A DNA stretch of 64,000 nucleotides from contig NZ_CP038438.1 of the NCBI RefSeq assembly GCF_004683905.1, forward strand, positions 3,720,001 to 3,784,000, given 5' to 3'. The notes under the pieces are model-generated. The model made no database searches and was not told where the DNA came from. It saw nothing but the letters and a program-made list of their open reading frames with translations. The first letter of the stretch is position 1. Every line of letters begins with the position of its first letter. Source of the DNA: Pseudomonas fluorescens. Its GTDB lineage: Bacteria > Pseudomonadota > Gammaproteobacteria > Pseudomonadales > Pseudomonadaceae. The position numbers and the translations under genes are program-made. This document shows positions 1 to 8,558 of this stretch, one piece after another.

Positions 1-1
1 G

Positions 2-148
2 AAGATGTACCGCCGCGGCCACGGTTATGTTGGCAAGAAAGCTGCGGCCGACAAGGACTTCATCGGCAATGTGCTGCAGACGCTGAAACAGGCGTGGGAT
101 TCGATGCAGAACAAGAATGAAGTTCGGGTGATTGACCGGTTCTACTGA
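2..148 (+). CDS. 3' end of an unrecognised gene (partial)
   Basis: The window opens inside a reading frame that gives 48 residues, ending in KNEVRVIDRFY before a TGA at 146-148. It is rich in Lys, Asp and Gln and has no membrane segment. The upstream part lies outside the window, and I do not recognise the family from this tail. Coding is supported by the open frame, by the GC-rich wobble positions and by a strong intrinsic terminator 22 bp after the stop. Confidence 0.6.
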   Translation, partial: KMYRRGHGYVGKKAAADKDFIGNVLQTLKQAWDSMQNKNEVRVIDRFY

Positions 149-170
149 GTTACAACTTCAATAAATAAAA

Positions 171-203
171 GGGCCTGCTTCCAACAGAAGCAGGCCCTTT
201 TTA
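171..203 (+). terminator. Rho-independent terminator
   Basis: A perfect 10-bp stem (gggcctgctt at 171-180 with its complement at 188-197) and a 7-nt loop are followed by a run of T. It sits just after the partial gene that ends at 148. Confidence 0.9.
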
Positions 204-227
204 TATCCGCAATTCACACACAATCCT

Positions 228-314
228 GTGGGAGCGGGCTTGCTCGCGAATGGGCCGGGTCAGTCACCATCACCTCAACTGAGACACCGCATTCGCGAGC
301 AAGCCCGCTCCCAC
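228..314. repeat. REPIN (pair of inverted REP sequences)
   Basis: A GTGGGAGCGGGCTTGCTCGC arm and its near-exact inverted copy flank about 40 bp of unrelated sequence. This is the canonical head-to-head REP doublet of fluorescent pseudomonads and recurs many times in the window. It lies between two genes and encodes nothing. Confidence 0.9.
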
Positions 315-332
315 AGGGGGCTGTGTTGTTGG

Positions 333-1211
333 TCAGATTTTCGTTTGCAGCACCAGATTCACAAACGCCAGCGCCGCCGCACTGTGGTAATTATTCTGCC
401 GCCGCAACAACGCCGCCCCACGCTGCGGCGCTTCGTTCTCGACGCTCAAGCGACGCAACGCCCGGTCTTCGCTGGCAATCGCTTCGGGCAACATCGTCGC
501 CATCGGCGAATGCCGCACCACTTCCAGCAACGTACTTACCGAGTTCACCTCGATCCGCACCTGCGGCGTGATCCCCTGCTGACGGAAATACTCATCGATC
601 GATAACCGGGTGATGAAATCTGGCGCCAGCAAGGCGAAATCCAGTTGCGCAAGATCACGCGATGTCAGCACCGCACTGCTGTCGTACAGCGGATGCTCGC
701 GCCCGACCATGATCCCCAGGGTTTCAGTAAACGCCGGAATATACTCGATGTCCGGGTGGCGCACCGGGGTAAAGGCAATCGCGATGTCCAGCGAATCGTC
801 CGCCAGCCCCGCCTCGATGTCGTCCATCGACAGCTCGAAAATCTGCAGATGGATACCCGGATAGCGTGCGGCGAAATCACGTACCAACGGCCCGACCAGA
901 TAGGCCATGAACGTCGGGGTCATGGCCAGCCGCAAGCGCCCACGCGACAGATCCTTAACGTCATGCAACGCCCGCTTGCCCGCCTCCAGTTCCACCAGCA
1001 CGCGCCGCGCACACTCAATGTAAGCCTCACCGGCATCGGTGGGTTTAACGGTGCGCGAGGTGCGGTCGAACAGGTTCACGCCAAGGGATTCTTCCAGTTG
1101 GCGGATCTGTTGCGACAGAGTCGGCTGCGACACATGCAACGCCTCCGCCGCCCGGGTGAAGCCGCCGTGATCGGCCACGGCCAGCAGATAACGTAAATGT
1201 CGCAACAACAT
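333..1211 (-). CDS. cynR: LysR-type regulator CynR (cyanate operon)
   Basis: A 292-aa LysR-family protein. Residues about 1-60 form the winged HTH (HLRYLLAVADHGGFTRAAEALHVSQPTLS), and the rest is the periplasmic-binding-like effector domain. The gene is divergent from cynS with 119 bp between the starts, the usual arrangement for CynR, which activates cyanase genes in response to cyanate. A T-N11-A dyad at 1225-1239 in the shared intergenic region is a likely binding site. The assignment as CynR rather than another LysR rests mainly on this neighbourhood and on overall similarity to the CynR subgroup. Confidence 0.85.
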   Translation of the reverse strand: MLLRHLRYLLAVADHGGFTRAAEALHVSQPTLSQQIRQLEESLGVNLFDRTSRTVKPTDAGEAYIECARRVLVELEAGKRALHDVKDLSRGRLRLAMTPTFMAYLVGPLVRDFAARYPGIHLQIFELSMDDIEAGLADDSLDIAIAFTPVRHPDIEYIPAFTETLGIMVGREHPLYDSSAVLTSRDLAQLDFALLAPDFITRLSIDEYFRQQGITPQVRIEVNSVSTLLEVVRHSPMATMLPEAIASEDRALRRLSVENEAPQRGAALLRRQNNYHSAAALAFVNLVLQTKI

Positions 1212-1224
1212 GGGATCACCATCT

Positions 1225-1239
1225 ATAGGTAGAGCTTAT
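1225..1239. promoter_or_regulatory. candidate LysR (CynR) operator, T-N11-A dyad
   Basis: ATAGG-TAGAG-CTTAT in the cynR/cynS gap is an imperfect dyad with the T-N11-A spacing typical of LysR sites. It lies 14 bp from the cynR start and about 92 bp from the cynS start. Assigning it to CynR is inference. Confidence 0.45.
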
Positions 1240-1330
1240 GCGAAGCATTGTATATCGGTCTTGGACGCTATGGATCAATCGGCAGAAGATTGCTCCCACA
1301 CAGCAAGCCAACCCTGAAAGGAGTGACACC

Positions 1331-1798
1331 ATGCAACAGTCCCACGCCTACAACGATGCCAGCCTGGCCCTGACCACGCGCATTCTCGACATCAAGGCCC
1401 GCAAGAATTTGTCATGGCAGGATCTTGCCGATGGCACCGGCCTGAGCCTGGCCTACGTCACTGCTGCCCTGCTCGGCCAGCACCCGCTGCCACAAGACGC
1501 CGCGCAAGTGGTTGGCGACAAACTCGAACTGGACGCCGACGCCGTTGCCGCCCTGCAGATCATCCCGCTGCGCGGCAGCCTCAGCGGCGTGCCGACCGAC
1601 CCGACCATCTACCGCTTCCACGAGATGATCCAGATCTACGGCACCACCCTCAAAGCCCTGGTGCACGAGCAGTTCGGCGACGGCATCATCAGCGCCATCA
1701 ACTTCAAGCTCGACATCAAGAAAGTCGAAGACCCGGAAGGCGGCTCCCGCGCCGTGGTCACCCTCGACGGCAAGTTCCTGCCGCTGCGTCCGTTCTGA
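1331..1798 (+). CDS. cynS: cyanase (cyanate hydratase)
   Basis: Cyanase converts cyanate and bicarbonate to ammonia and CO2 (via carbamate) in the cytoplasm. The 155-aa length fits the family. The N-terminal half is the helical HTH-like domain (LSWQDLADGTGLSLAYVTAAL). The C-terminal catalytic fold carries PTIYRFHEMIQIYG, giving R95 and E98, plus S121 in ISAINFKLD; these match the Arg-Glu-Ser triad of E. coli CynS. The ATG at 1331 was chosen because it follows an AAAGGAGTG ribosome site; the frame stays open upstream to 1238 without such a site. The adjacent carbonic anhydrase would replace bicarbonate lost as CO2. Confidence 0.96.
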   Translation: MQQSHAYNDASLALTTRILDIKARKNLSWQDLADGTGLSLAYVTAALLGQHPLPQDAAQVVGDKLELDADAVAALQIIPLRGSLSGVPTDPTIYRFHEMIQIYGTTLKALVHEQFGDGIISAINFKLDIKKVEDPEGGSRAVVTLDGKFLPLRPF

Positions 1799-1881
1799 TC
1801 CACCCCGGCCCGCACCCCGTGTGCGGGCCCATCCAAACCTCAATTGCCAAGTCGTCACCCCATCTGCCTGGAGGCTGCCCC

Positions 1882-2124
1882 ATGCACAAAATTCTGTTGA
1901 CCCTGACCCTGACCCTGCTCGCCGGCCTTGCCGCCCAGGCCCAGGCTGATGAAGAGGCGATTGCCTACCGCTACGGCATGACTCTGGATATTGCTGAAAT
2001 CGTGAACATCACCCCGGTCGCCGACGTCTGCGGCGTTGTACCGGTCGAGATGACCTACCTCGACAGCCACGGCGCAAAACACATTCTTCAATACAGCGAA
2101 TTCGGCACCGGCTGTTCGAACTGA
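1882..2124 (+). CDS. DUF2790 family small secreted protein
   Basis: An 80-aa protein with an N-terminal signal peptide (MHKILLTLTLTLLAGLAAQAQA, then DEEA). The mature part is about 58 residues and has the pattern YGMxLDIAEI...CGVVPVEMTYLDSxG...GTGCSN with two cysteines, typical of DUF2790 proteins of Pseudomonas. Function is unknown. The gene lies between cynS and cynT with 12 bp before the latter, so it is probably co-transcribed. Its insertion in a cyanate cluster may be coincidental, since DUF2790 genes occur in many contexts. Confidence 0.85.
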   Translation: MHKILLTLTLTLLAGLAAQAQADEEAIAYRYGMTLDIAEIVNITPVADVCGVVPVEMTYLDSHGAKHILQYSEFGTGCSN

Positions 2125-2136
2125 GAGGACAACACT

Positions 2137-2796
2137 ATGAAAAACCTGATCGAAGGCTTCCTGAAGTTCCAGAACGAGGCGTTTCCGCAACGCACCGAGC
2201 TGTTCAAGCACTTGGCAACCACTCAAACCCCGGGCACCTTGTTCATCACCTGTTCCGACAGCCGCGTGGTGCCGGAACTGCTGACCCAGCAAGAACCCGG
2301 CGAGCTGTTCGTGATCCGCAACGCAGGCAATATCGTGCCGTCCTACAGCCCGCATCCGGGCGGGGTTTCGGCAACGGTGGAGTACGCGGTGGCGGTGCTT
2401 GGGGTGACGGACATCGTGATCTGCGGCCACTCCGATTGCGGCGCGATGACCGCGATTGCCCAATGCAAATGCATGGATCACCTGCCCGCCGTCAGCGGCT
2501 GGCTGCAACATGCCGAGTCGGCGAAAGTGGTGAACGAGGCGCGGCCGCATGCCAATGACGCGGCGAAATTGAGTTCGATGGTGCGGGAAAATGTGATCGC
2601 GCAACTGGCGAATATTCAGACCCACCCGAGCGTGCGCCTGGCGCAGGAGAAAGGCCTGCTGAACCTGCATGGCTGGGTGTATGACATCGAGACCGGCTCG
2701 ATCGATGCGCTGGCGGCGGACCGCCGCACGTTTGTGCCGTTGGCTGAGCAGCCAGCGACTTGCGCCATTCAGGCAAACACCAGCGCAGCCGCCTGA
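2137..2796 (+). CDS. cynT: beta-class carbonic anhydrase CynT
   Basis: A 219-aa zinc enzyme that interconverts CO2 and bicarbonate. It carries the beta-class signature C39-S-D-S-R43 (zinc Cys plus the Asp-Arg dyad) and the second metal pair H98-x-x-C101 in CGHSDCGAM. In cyanate clusters this enzyme rehydrates CO2 made by cyanase so that bicarbonate, a co-substrate, is not depleted. The start follows a GAGAGGACAAC ribosome site 12 bp after the DUF2790 gene. The last 15 residues are alanine-rich and probably disordered. Confidence 0.93.
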   Translation: MKNLIEGFLKFQNEAFPQRTELFKHLATTQTPGTLFITCSDSRVVPELLTQQEPGELFVIRNAGNIVPSYSPHPGGVSATVEYAVAVLGVTDIVICGHSDCGAMTAIAQCKCMDHLPAVSGWLQHAESAKVVNEARPHANDAAKLSSMVRENVIAQLANIQTHPSVRLAQEKGLLNLHGWVYDIETGSIDALAADRRTFVPLAEQPATCAIQANTSAAA

Positions 2797-2825
2797 TACA
2801 AATCCGCTGAGGTGAAGAGGAACTT

Positions 2826-2917
2826 GTGGCGAGGGGATTTATCCCCGATGGACTGCGCAGCAGGCCCGATCTCTTGGGGCCGCTTCGCGCCCCATCGGGG
2901 ATAAATCCCCTCGCCAC
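2826..2917. repeat. REP-like inverted repeat (GTGGCGAGGGGATTTATCCC class)
   Basis: Long inverted arms (gtggcgaggggatttatccc and its complement) flank a short centre. This is a REP class distinct from the GTGGGAGCGGG class. It sits between convergent genes (cynT + and the ProA-like gene -), where the hairpin could also stop transcription. Confidence 0.85.
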
Positions 2918-2951
2918 AGGGCCGGTGTGCATCAATCGGGATAAGGCGTTT

Positions 2952-4454
2952 TCAGCGTTTTACGCTGAGGTCGATCTGGGTCATACGGCTACGCACCGTG
3001 AACACCCCATCCCCCGAAAGAATCGCACTGCGCGCAAACAAGCGCCCGCTCTCCCAGTTCGAAAGCCCCAGTTCCGGCTTGTTCAGCGCGTACTGGCCAT
3101 CGACCCAACGGGTAATCCCGTTACCCACAAACGGCGCGTTCACCGCGTTGTAAAAACGCTCTTGCGCAGCAGCATCCTCGCTGATCAACGACACCGTGAA
3201 CTGCGGGCTGTAGCGGTTGAACAGCGCGATCGCCTGATCCAGATCGTCGACGATCATCAGGCTGACTTCCGGGGTTTCTTCCCACTCCCACTCGCGGCCC
3301 AATTCGGATTCCGCCAGCACTTCGGCCAGGGCTTCGGTCTGATAACCCTCGGCGCGATAGACCTCGACCGTTGCGTTGTGCCACTCGGCCGGCAGGTAAC
3401 TTTCGCTGCCTGCGACGATGTGCAATTTGCAGCCCTGACCGCGTGCGGTACCGGCCTGCTGCAGCGCATTGAGGAACAGCGGGATCAGCTCGACGGCACG
3501 ATCACGTTGAATCAGGCAGACGTTCAGCGTGTTGCAGACTTTGCGATCCAGCGAATTACGCACCACGGCGGCGAAGCGCGTGGCGTCGGCGTCACGATCG
3601 GCAATCAGCCACGCGCCACCAGTGCCGTGCAGGCTGACCGCCGTGCCCGCCTGCTGGGCGATGCTGCCCAACTGGCTGACCGCGCGCCCCGAACCCCGGG
3701 CCACCGCCAGCGACAAACGCCGGTCGGCGAACATCGCCCAACCGGCGGCGTGATTGACGCTTTCCACCAGCGACACCGCACCCGCCGGCAGACCGGCATC
3801 GGCCAGCGCCGGGTTCAGCGCGTGAGTGACGATTGCTTGCGCGGTGCCCAATGCATCGCTGCCGATGCGCAGCACCGCGGTGTTGCCGGTGCGCAGTACA
3901 CCGGCGGCATCGGCGAACACGTTCGGCCGTCCTTCAAACACGAACGCCACGATGCCCAGCGGCGATACCACTTGCTCGACCTTCCAGCCGTCGTGTTCGA
4001 CGCAGCTGATGACCTTGCCGCGCGTGGCCGGCGCATCCCGCCAGGCGCGCAGACCGGCGATCATGTCGCGGCGCATGCGTTCGTCGGCGAGCAGTCGGGT
4101 GGTCGAGCGGCCACGGGCCTTGGCGCGTTCGATGTCGGCCAGGTTCGCGGTTTCGATCAAGGTCCAGCATTCCGGGGTTTCCAGGCGTTGCGCGAACAGG
4201 TCGAAGAAGCGACTGATGGCTTCGTCGGACACTGCCGACAATGCAGTGAATGCCGCTTCAGCACGCTCGATCGCCACCGAAGCCGCTTGTTGATCGATCA
4301 CCGGAATCAGCAACAGCTCGCCACTCACCTGCTCGACCAGCAGGTGGTCACCGGGCTGAAACCGCGCCGCCAGTTCGGGGCTGACCACGGTCACGCGGTT
4401 ACCAGCGAAAGGGATCGGCGTGCCAGCGACTAGACGTTCGAGCGCAAGAGACAT
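2952..4454 (-). CDS. ProA-like aldehyde dehydrogenase superfamily protein
   Basis: A 500-aa protein whose core resembles glutamate-5-semialdehyde dehydrogenase: SPLGIVAFVFEGRPNVFADAAGVLRTGN in the NAD(P)-binding half and DRKVCNTLNVCL around the likely catalytic cysteine. ProA of the proline pathway is about 420 aa. This protein carries roughly 60-80 extra residues, including an N-terminal stretch (VTVVSPELAARFQPGDHLLVEQ) not seen in ProA. It is therefore probably a paralogue and not the housekeeping enzyme. No proB neighbour is present. Its substrate cannot be told from the sequence. Confidence 0.7.
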   Translation of the reverse strand: MSLALERLVAGTPIPFAGNRVTVVSPELAARFQPGDHLLVEQVSGELLLIPVIDQQAASVAIERAEAAFTALSAVSDEAISRFFDLFAQRLETPECWTLIETANLADIERAKARGRSTTRLLADERMRRDMIAGLRAWRDAPATRGKVISCVEHDGWKVEQVVSPLGIVAFVFEGRPNVFADAAGVLRTGNTAVLRIGSDALGTAQAIVTHALNPALADAGLPAGAVSLVESVNHAAGWAMFADRRLSLAVARGSGRAVSQLGSIAQQAGTAVSLHGTGGAWLIADRDADATRFAAVVRNSLDRKVCNTLNVCLIQRDRAVELIPLFLNALQQAGTARGQGCKLHIVAGSESYLPAEWHNATVEVYRAEGYQTEALAEVLAESELGREWEWEETPEVSLMIVDDLDQAIALFNRYSPQFTVSLISEDAAAQERFYNAVNAPFVGNGITRWVDGQYALNKPELGLSNWESGRLFARSAILSGDGVFTVRSRMTQIDLSVKR

Positions 4455-4539
4455 GAAGCGGATTCACCATATGAGGGGCGGCCGGAAAATGTAGCGGATT
4501 CTGCGCTGAAACACACCTTCTACAAACACCACCGAACCT

Positions 4540-4627
4540 GTGGGAGCTGGCTTGCTCGCGAAGGCGTCGGCACCATCAACATGGATATTGAATGTGCTGG
4601 CCTCTTCGCGAGCAAGCCCGCTCCCAC
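4540..4627. repeat. REPIN
   Basis: Inverted REP arms (one with a gcTggc variant of the GTGGGAGCGGGC motif) separated by about 40 bp, between the convergent end of glsA and the start of the ProA-like gene. Confidence 0.85.
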
Positions 4628-4654
4628 AGGTTTCGTGGTGTTTAAAAGATTGGG

Positions 4655-5563
4655 TCAGAACACCGACCAGCCAATCCGCGAACTGAGCATCTCCAGCGCC
4701 GCCATCCCCGCCAGCGAGTTGCCGGCAGCGTTGAGTTCCGGCGACCACACGCACACCGTGAACTGCCCCGGCACCACCGCGACAATGCCGCCGCCAACCC
4801 CGCTCTTGCCCGGCAAGCCGACGCGATAAGCGAAGTTGCCGGCCTCGTCGTACAGACCACTGGTGGCCATGATCGAGTTGACCTGCTGGGTCTGGCGCCG
4901 AGTGAGGATCTGTTCGCCGCTGTGCTTGCAGAAACCGTCGTTGGCGAGGAAGCAGAATGCGCGGGCCAGATCGATGCAGTTCATGCGCAGCGCGCAGTGG
5001 CTGAAGTAGCTGCGCAGCACCGCTTCGACGTCGTTGTGGAAGTTGCCGAACGATTGCATCAGGTACGCCATGGCCGCGTTGCGGGCGCGATGCTGGTACT
5101 CGGATTCGGCGACCTTGCCATCGACGATCACCTGCGGATTGCCCGACAGGCGCCGCACGAAGTCACGCATCGACAGGGCTGGCGCGGCGAAACGCGACTG
5201 GTTGATGTCGCAGATCACCAGCGCCCCAGCGTTGATGAACGGATTGCGCGGACGCCCGCGTTCGAACTCCAGTTGCACCAGCGAGTTGAACGGCTGGCCG
5301 GACGGCTCGTGCCCCAGGCGCTCCCAGATCGCTTCGCCGGAATGCTCGATCGCCTGCACCAGACTGAACACCTTGGAAATACTCTGCACCGAGAACGGCG
5401 TCTCGGCGTCGCCGGCGCAATACATTTCGCCGTCGTTGCCATACACGGCGATGCCCAGCTGATTGGCCGGCACGGTGCCGAGGGCGGGAATGTAATCAGC
5501 CACTTTGCCCTGCCCGATCAGGGGCCGGACAGCGTCAAGAATCTCGTTCAACAGCGCTTGCAT
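4655..5563 (-). CDS. glsA: glutaminase
   Basis: A 302-aa serine-dependent beta-lactamase-like glutaminase that hydrolyses glutamine to glutamate and ammonia. Recognisable blocks are LGIAVYGNDGEMYCAGDAETPFSVQSISKVF (catalytic S-x-x-K), NPFINAGALV, and the C-terminal GLPGKSGVGGGIVAVVPG. The start at 5563 (MQALLNEILDAVRPL) fits the usual GlsA N-terminus. The frame is open further upstream, but the added 29 residues do not resemble the family. It stands alone between REP elements. Confidence 0.93.
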   Translation of the reverse strand: MQALLNEILDAVRPLIGQGKVADYIPALGTVPANQLGIAVYGNDGEMYCAGDAETPFSVQSISKVFSLVQAIEHSGEAIWERLGHEPSGQPFNSLVQLEFERGRPRNPFINAGALVICDINQSRFAAPALSMRDFVRRLSGNPQVIVDGKVAESEYQHRARNAAMAYLMQSFGNFHNDVEAVLRSYFSHCALRMNCIDLARAFCFLANDGFCKHSGEQILTRRQTQQVNSIMATSGLYDEAGNFAYRVGLPGKSGVGGGIVAVVPGQFTVCVWSPELNAAGNSLAGMAALEMLSSRIGWSVF

Positions 5564-5696
5564 GCCGGGTTCCGAAGTCTCGCCCCATGGGATTGCGGGG
5601 ACACTGGGGCTAGACGCTGCGCAACTGCCACGAATCACACTGGCTATCACAGGGGACTGTGGTAGATGAAAGATTCAGGGCTGGCCACGATCAAGG

Positions 5697-6050
5697 GTGG
5701 GAGTGGGCTTGCTCACGAAGGGGTCGGCACAGTCAGCATTGATGTTGGCTGACCTGACGCTTTCGCGAGCAAGCCCGCTCCCACTGGGGCTGTGGTGGAT
5801 GAAGGATTCAGGGCTGGCCACGATCAAGTGTGGGAGTGAGCTTGCTCACGAAGGGGTCGGTACAGTCAGCATTGATGTTGACTGAACTGACGCTTTCGCG
5901 AGCAAGCCCGCTCCCACTGGGGCTGTGGTGGATGAAGGATTCAGGGCTGGCCACGATCAAGTGTGGGAGTGAGCTTGCTCACGAAGGGGTCGGTACAGTC
6001 AGCATTGATGTTGACTGAACTGACGCTTTCGCGAGCAAGCCCGCTCCCAC
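5697..6050. repeat. tandem REPIN array, three 133-bp units
   Basis: Three REPINs start at 5697, 5830 and 5963, an exact 133-bp period. The repeated unit includes the linker (ggatgaaggattcaggg, ctggccacgatcaag), part of which also precedes the first unit from about 5655. One arm of each unit has changed (GTGGGAGTGGGCTTGCTCAC, or ...GAGCTTGCTCAC), while the opposite arm keeps the canonical TCGCGAGCAAGCCCGCTCCC. Units 2 and 3 are nearly identical. Confidence 0.92.
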
Positions 6051-6077
6051 AGGGGGGGGCTGCTGCAAATCCGGAAC

Positions 6078-7694
6078 TCAGTGTGCGCCGTCGAGACCGG
6101 CGAGCAGCGCACTGTCGCGGCTATAGATATCCGGCGAATAACGCACCTGCCCATCCTTGCCGACCTGTGCCGTCCAGTAGGTCATGAGGATCGGCACCGG
6201 TGCCGACAGGCGGAATTCGTGGGTGCTGCCGGTGGCGAGTAAAGTGTCGGTGCGCGTACGTTCCGCCGGGGTCAGCAACAGGTCGCGCAGTTGCATCGGG
6301 TGCTCGACCCGCACACAGCCGGAGCTGAATGCGCGCGGCCCCTTGTCAAACAGCGCCTTGCTCGGTGTGTCGTGCAGGTACACCGCGAACGGGTTGGGGA
6401 AGCGGATCACCAGTTGCCCCAGCGGATTACGCGGCCCGGCCTCCTGGCGCAGCATGATGTTGCCGGGGTTGTCCCAGTCGATATCCGCTGCGGCCAACGG
6501 CTGGCCATGGGCGTCGAGCACCTGCAGATTCTGCCGGCTGAGGAAGGTCTGATCCTTGCGGATCGCCGGCAGCTTGTCTTCTTTCCAGATGGTCGGCGGC
6601 ACGGTCCAGGTCGGGTTCAACGTCAGGCGCGTGACCCGGGATTTGAGCAGCGGGGTCTGCCGTTCGGCGCGACCGACCTGGGTACGGGTCTGCCAGACCG
6701 GCACGCCGGCCTGATATAGGGTCAACTCGGCGGCAGCGACGTTGACCAGCAAACCGTCGGGCTCCATGTCCTGCGCCAGCCAGCGGAAACGTTCAAGGTT
6801 GACGCGCAATTGTTCGCGGCGCGTCAGCGGGCTGATGTTGAGCTCGGCAATCGTCCCCGGCCCGACTACCCCGTCGGCCTGCAACGAATGGTTGGCCTGA
6901 AAGCTCTTCACCGCTTCCACCAGCACGCCCTCATAGGCATTGCCGGGCGTGCCGATGGCGTGGGTCAGATAGCCCTCGTTGTACAGGCGCTGGGCCAAGT
7001 CCGGCACGCGTTTGTCCTCCATCGCCGGGCGCAGCAGCGGGCCGTTGCCCACCGACTGCCAGTGCGGCAAGGCTTGCAGCCGCTGGCTGGCGTAGAGGTG
7101 GCGCAGGCTCTGGTATTGCGCCAGACGCGGGCGCGCCAGATCGAACGCGGTCTTGATGTCGTGCAGACCGGGCACGGCGATCGCCAGCAATTCCGCCTGA
7201 CGATCACGCGGGGTGTCATCGGAATGCCACAGCGGCTCGAAATGCGATTGCAGCAGACGACCGTAATGCAGATCCTGCAGGGCTTGCAGATAAGAGCGGC
7301 TGATGTCGATATCGGCGCACAATTCGCCGTCCTGCGGCGGATTGGCGGCCACCGGGTAGCGCTTGGGATTGAGGCCATCATCGGCCAACAGCTGCAACTG
7401 CGCGCGCAAGGCCGGCAAACGCCCGGACTCGCTGGCCCACACCGGCAGCCAGTCCTGCTGCTGATAAAACGCCTGCAATTGCGTCAGCGCCGAGCCGCTC
7501 AGGTGCGCGGCAATCGCCGGGCACGCCTGGGGCAAACCGATCAGCACCGCTTGCAGCGGACTTTGCGGCTCGAGCGGCATTTCCGCCGGCGGCGTCGGCA
7601 GGGTCTGCAACGGCGGCAGCGGCTCATCGGCGCAAGCGACAAACGGCGCAGCGAGCAAACAAATGCTCAAGTAGCATGCGTACTTTTTGAACAA
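6078..7694 (-). CDS. L,D-transpeptidase, YcbB/LdtD-like
   Basis: A 538-aa exported enzyme expected to form 3-3 crosslinks in periplasmic peptidoglycan. An N-terminal signal peptide (MFKKYACYLSICLLAAPFVACA) precedes a scaffold region. A peptidoglycan-binding domain follows at about residues 255-290 (YEGVLVEAVKSFQANHSLQADGVVGPGTI), then the YkuD catalytic domain with HDTPSKALFDKGPRAFSSGCVRVEHP, which supplies the catalytic Cys. Length and order match LdtD (YcbB). It is divergent from another L,D-transpeptidase-like gene at 7845. RlpA- or LPS-linked partners are not adjacent. Confidence 0.9.
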   Translation of the reverse strand: MFKKYACYLSICLLAAPFVACADEPLPPLQTLPTPPAEMPLEPQSPLQAVLIGLPQACPAIAAHLSGSALTQLQAFYQQQDWLPVWASESGRLPALRAQLQLLADDGLNPKRYPVAANPPQDGELCADIDISRSYLQALQDLHYGRLLQSHFEPLWHSDDTPRDRQAELLAIAVPGLHDIKTAFDLARPRLAQYQSLRHLYASQRLQALPHWQSVGNGPLLRPAMEDKRVPDLAQRLYNEGYLTHAIGTPGNAYEGVLVEAVKSFQANHSLQADGVVGPGTIAELNISPLTRREQLRVNLERFRWLAQDMEPDGLLVNVAAAELTLYQAGVPVWQTRTQVGRAERQTPLLKSRVTRLTLNPTWTVPPTIWKEDKLPAIRKDQTFLSRQNLQVLDAHGQPLAAADIDWDNPGNIMLRQEAGPRNPLGQLVIRFPNPFAVYLHDTPSKALFDKGPRAFSSGCVRVEHPMQLRDLLLTPAERTRTDTLLATGSTHEFRLSAPVPILMTYWTAQVGKDGQVRYSPDIYSRDSALLAGLDGAH

Positions 7695-7844
7695 CTGCTT
7701 TACTCCAATCCGTGGCCGTCTGAATGACGGTCAACCTTACATCAGGTGCGCTGAACAGTCAGGCTCGAAACAGGGGTCTGTCGGGTATGACTGGGAGTCA
7801 GGAGCCAAAGTGCCAAATAAGTAGCAAGTGAGGACACTTTATAA

Positions 7845-8558
7845 ATGTTGACGTATTTGCGCCGACTTCTGCTGACCACCGCGACCCTCGTCGTCGTGAG
7901 CAGCCCAGCTTTCGCCGCCGGCAAACCATCGCCGGTTCTCTTCACCAGCCTCGCCCACGCCGCGCCGGAACTCAATCCCCAAGCGCTGAAAGGTGCCTTG
8001 AGCGCCATGCAATGCGCAGTGAACAATGGCGCGAGACCCTCACGCCACCTGGCGATCATCGACTATTCGCAGCCCTCCACCGCCCGCCGGCTGTGGATCT
8101 TCGATCTGAACAGAAAGAAACTGGTGCTGCGCGATTTGGTCGCCCACGGTTCAAATTCCGGGGAAAATTTCGCGACCCAGTTCTCCAACCGCGAAGGCAG
8201 TTACCAGTCAAGCCTCGGGCTGTTCCGCACCCAAGAAAGTTACGAGGGGACCCATGGTTATTCGCTGCGCATGGACGGTCTGGAGCCGGGCTTCAATGAT
8301 CTGGCCCGCGACCGCGCCATCGTGATCCACGCCGCCGACTACGTGAATCCGTTGTGGAGCAAGCGTCAGGGCCGTATCGGTCGCAGCCAGGGTTGCCCGG
8401 CGGTGCGCCCACAAGTGGCGAAGCAGGTGATCGATAAACTCAAGGACGGCCAGTTCATGTTCTCCTGGTACCCGGACCAGCGCTGGCTGAAGTCCTCGCC
8501 GTACCTCAACTGCCAGCCGCAGCAAGTGGCGAGCATCTTGAGTACCCACGCCAGCTGA
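7845..8558 (+). CDS. murein L,D-transpeptidase catalytic-domain family protein
   Basis: A 237-aa secreted protein with signal peptide MLTYLRRLLLTTATLVVVSSPAFA. The catalytic-type motif is IVIHAADYVNPLWSKRQGRIGRSQGCPAVRP, with His and the GCPAVRP cysteine placed as in YkuD-like enzymes. It belongs to the shorter subgroup, without a peptidoglycan-binding domain. It probably acts on peptide stems in the periplasm, but its reaction (crosslinking, lipoprotein attachment or other) is not shown here. The 3' end overlaps the convergent MFS gene by 53 bp. The start at 7845 follows AAGTGAGGACAC. Confidence 0.85.
   Translation: MLTYLRRLLLTTATLVVVSSPAFAAGKPSPVLFTSLAHAAPELNPQALKGALSAMQCAVNNGARPSRHLAIIDYSQPSTARRLWIFDLNRKKLVLRDLVAHGSNSGENFATQFSNREGSYQSSLGLFRTQESYEGTHGYSLRMDGLEPGFNDLARDRAIVIHAADYVNPLWSKRQGRIGRSQGCPAVRPQVAKQVIDKLKDGQFMFSWYPDQRWLKSSPYLNCQPQQVASILSTHAS

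Noticed and set aside
2826..4433. A 535-codon plus-strand frame starting in a REP element
   Set aside because: Antisense of the ProA-like gene; composition and lack of motifs speak against coding.
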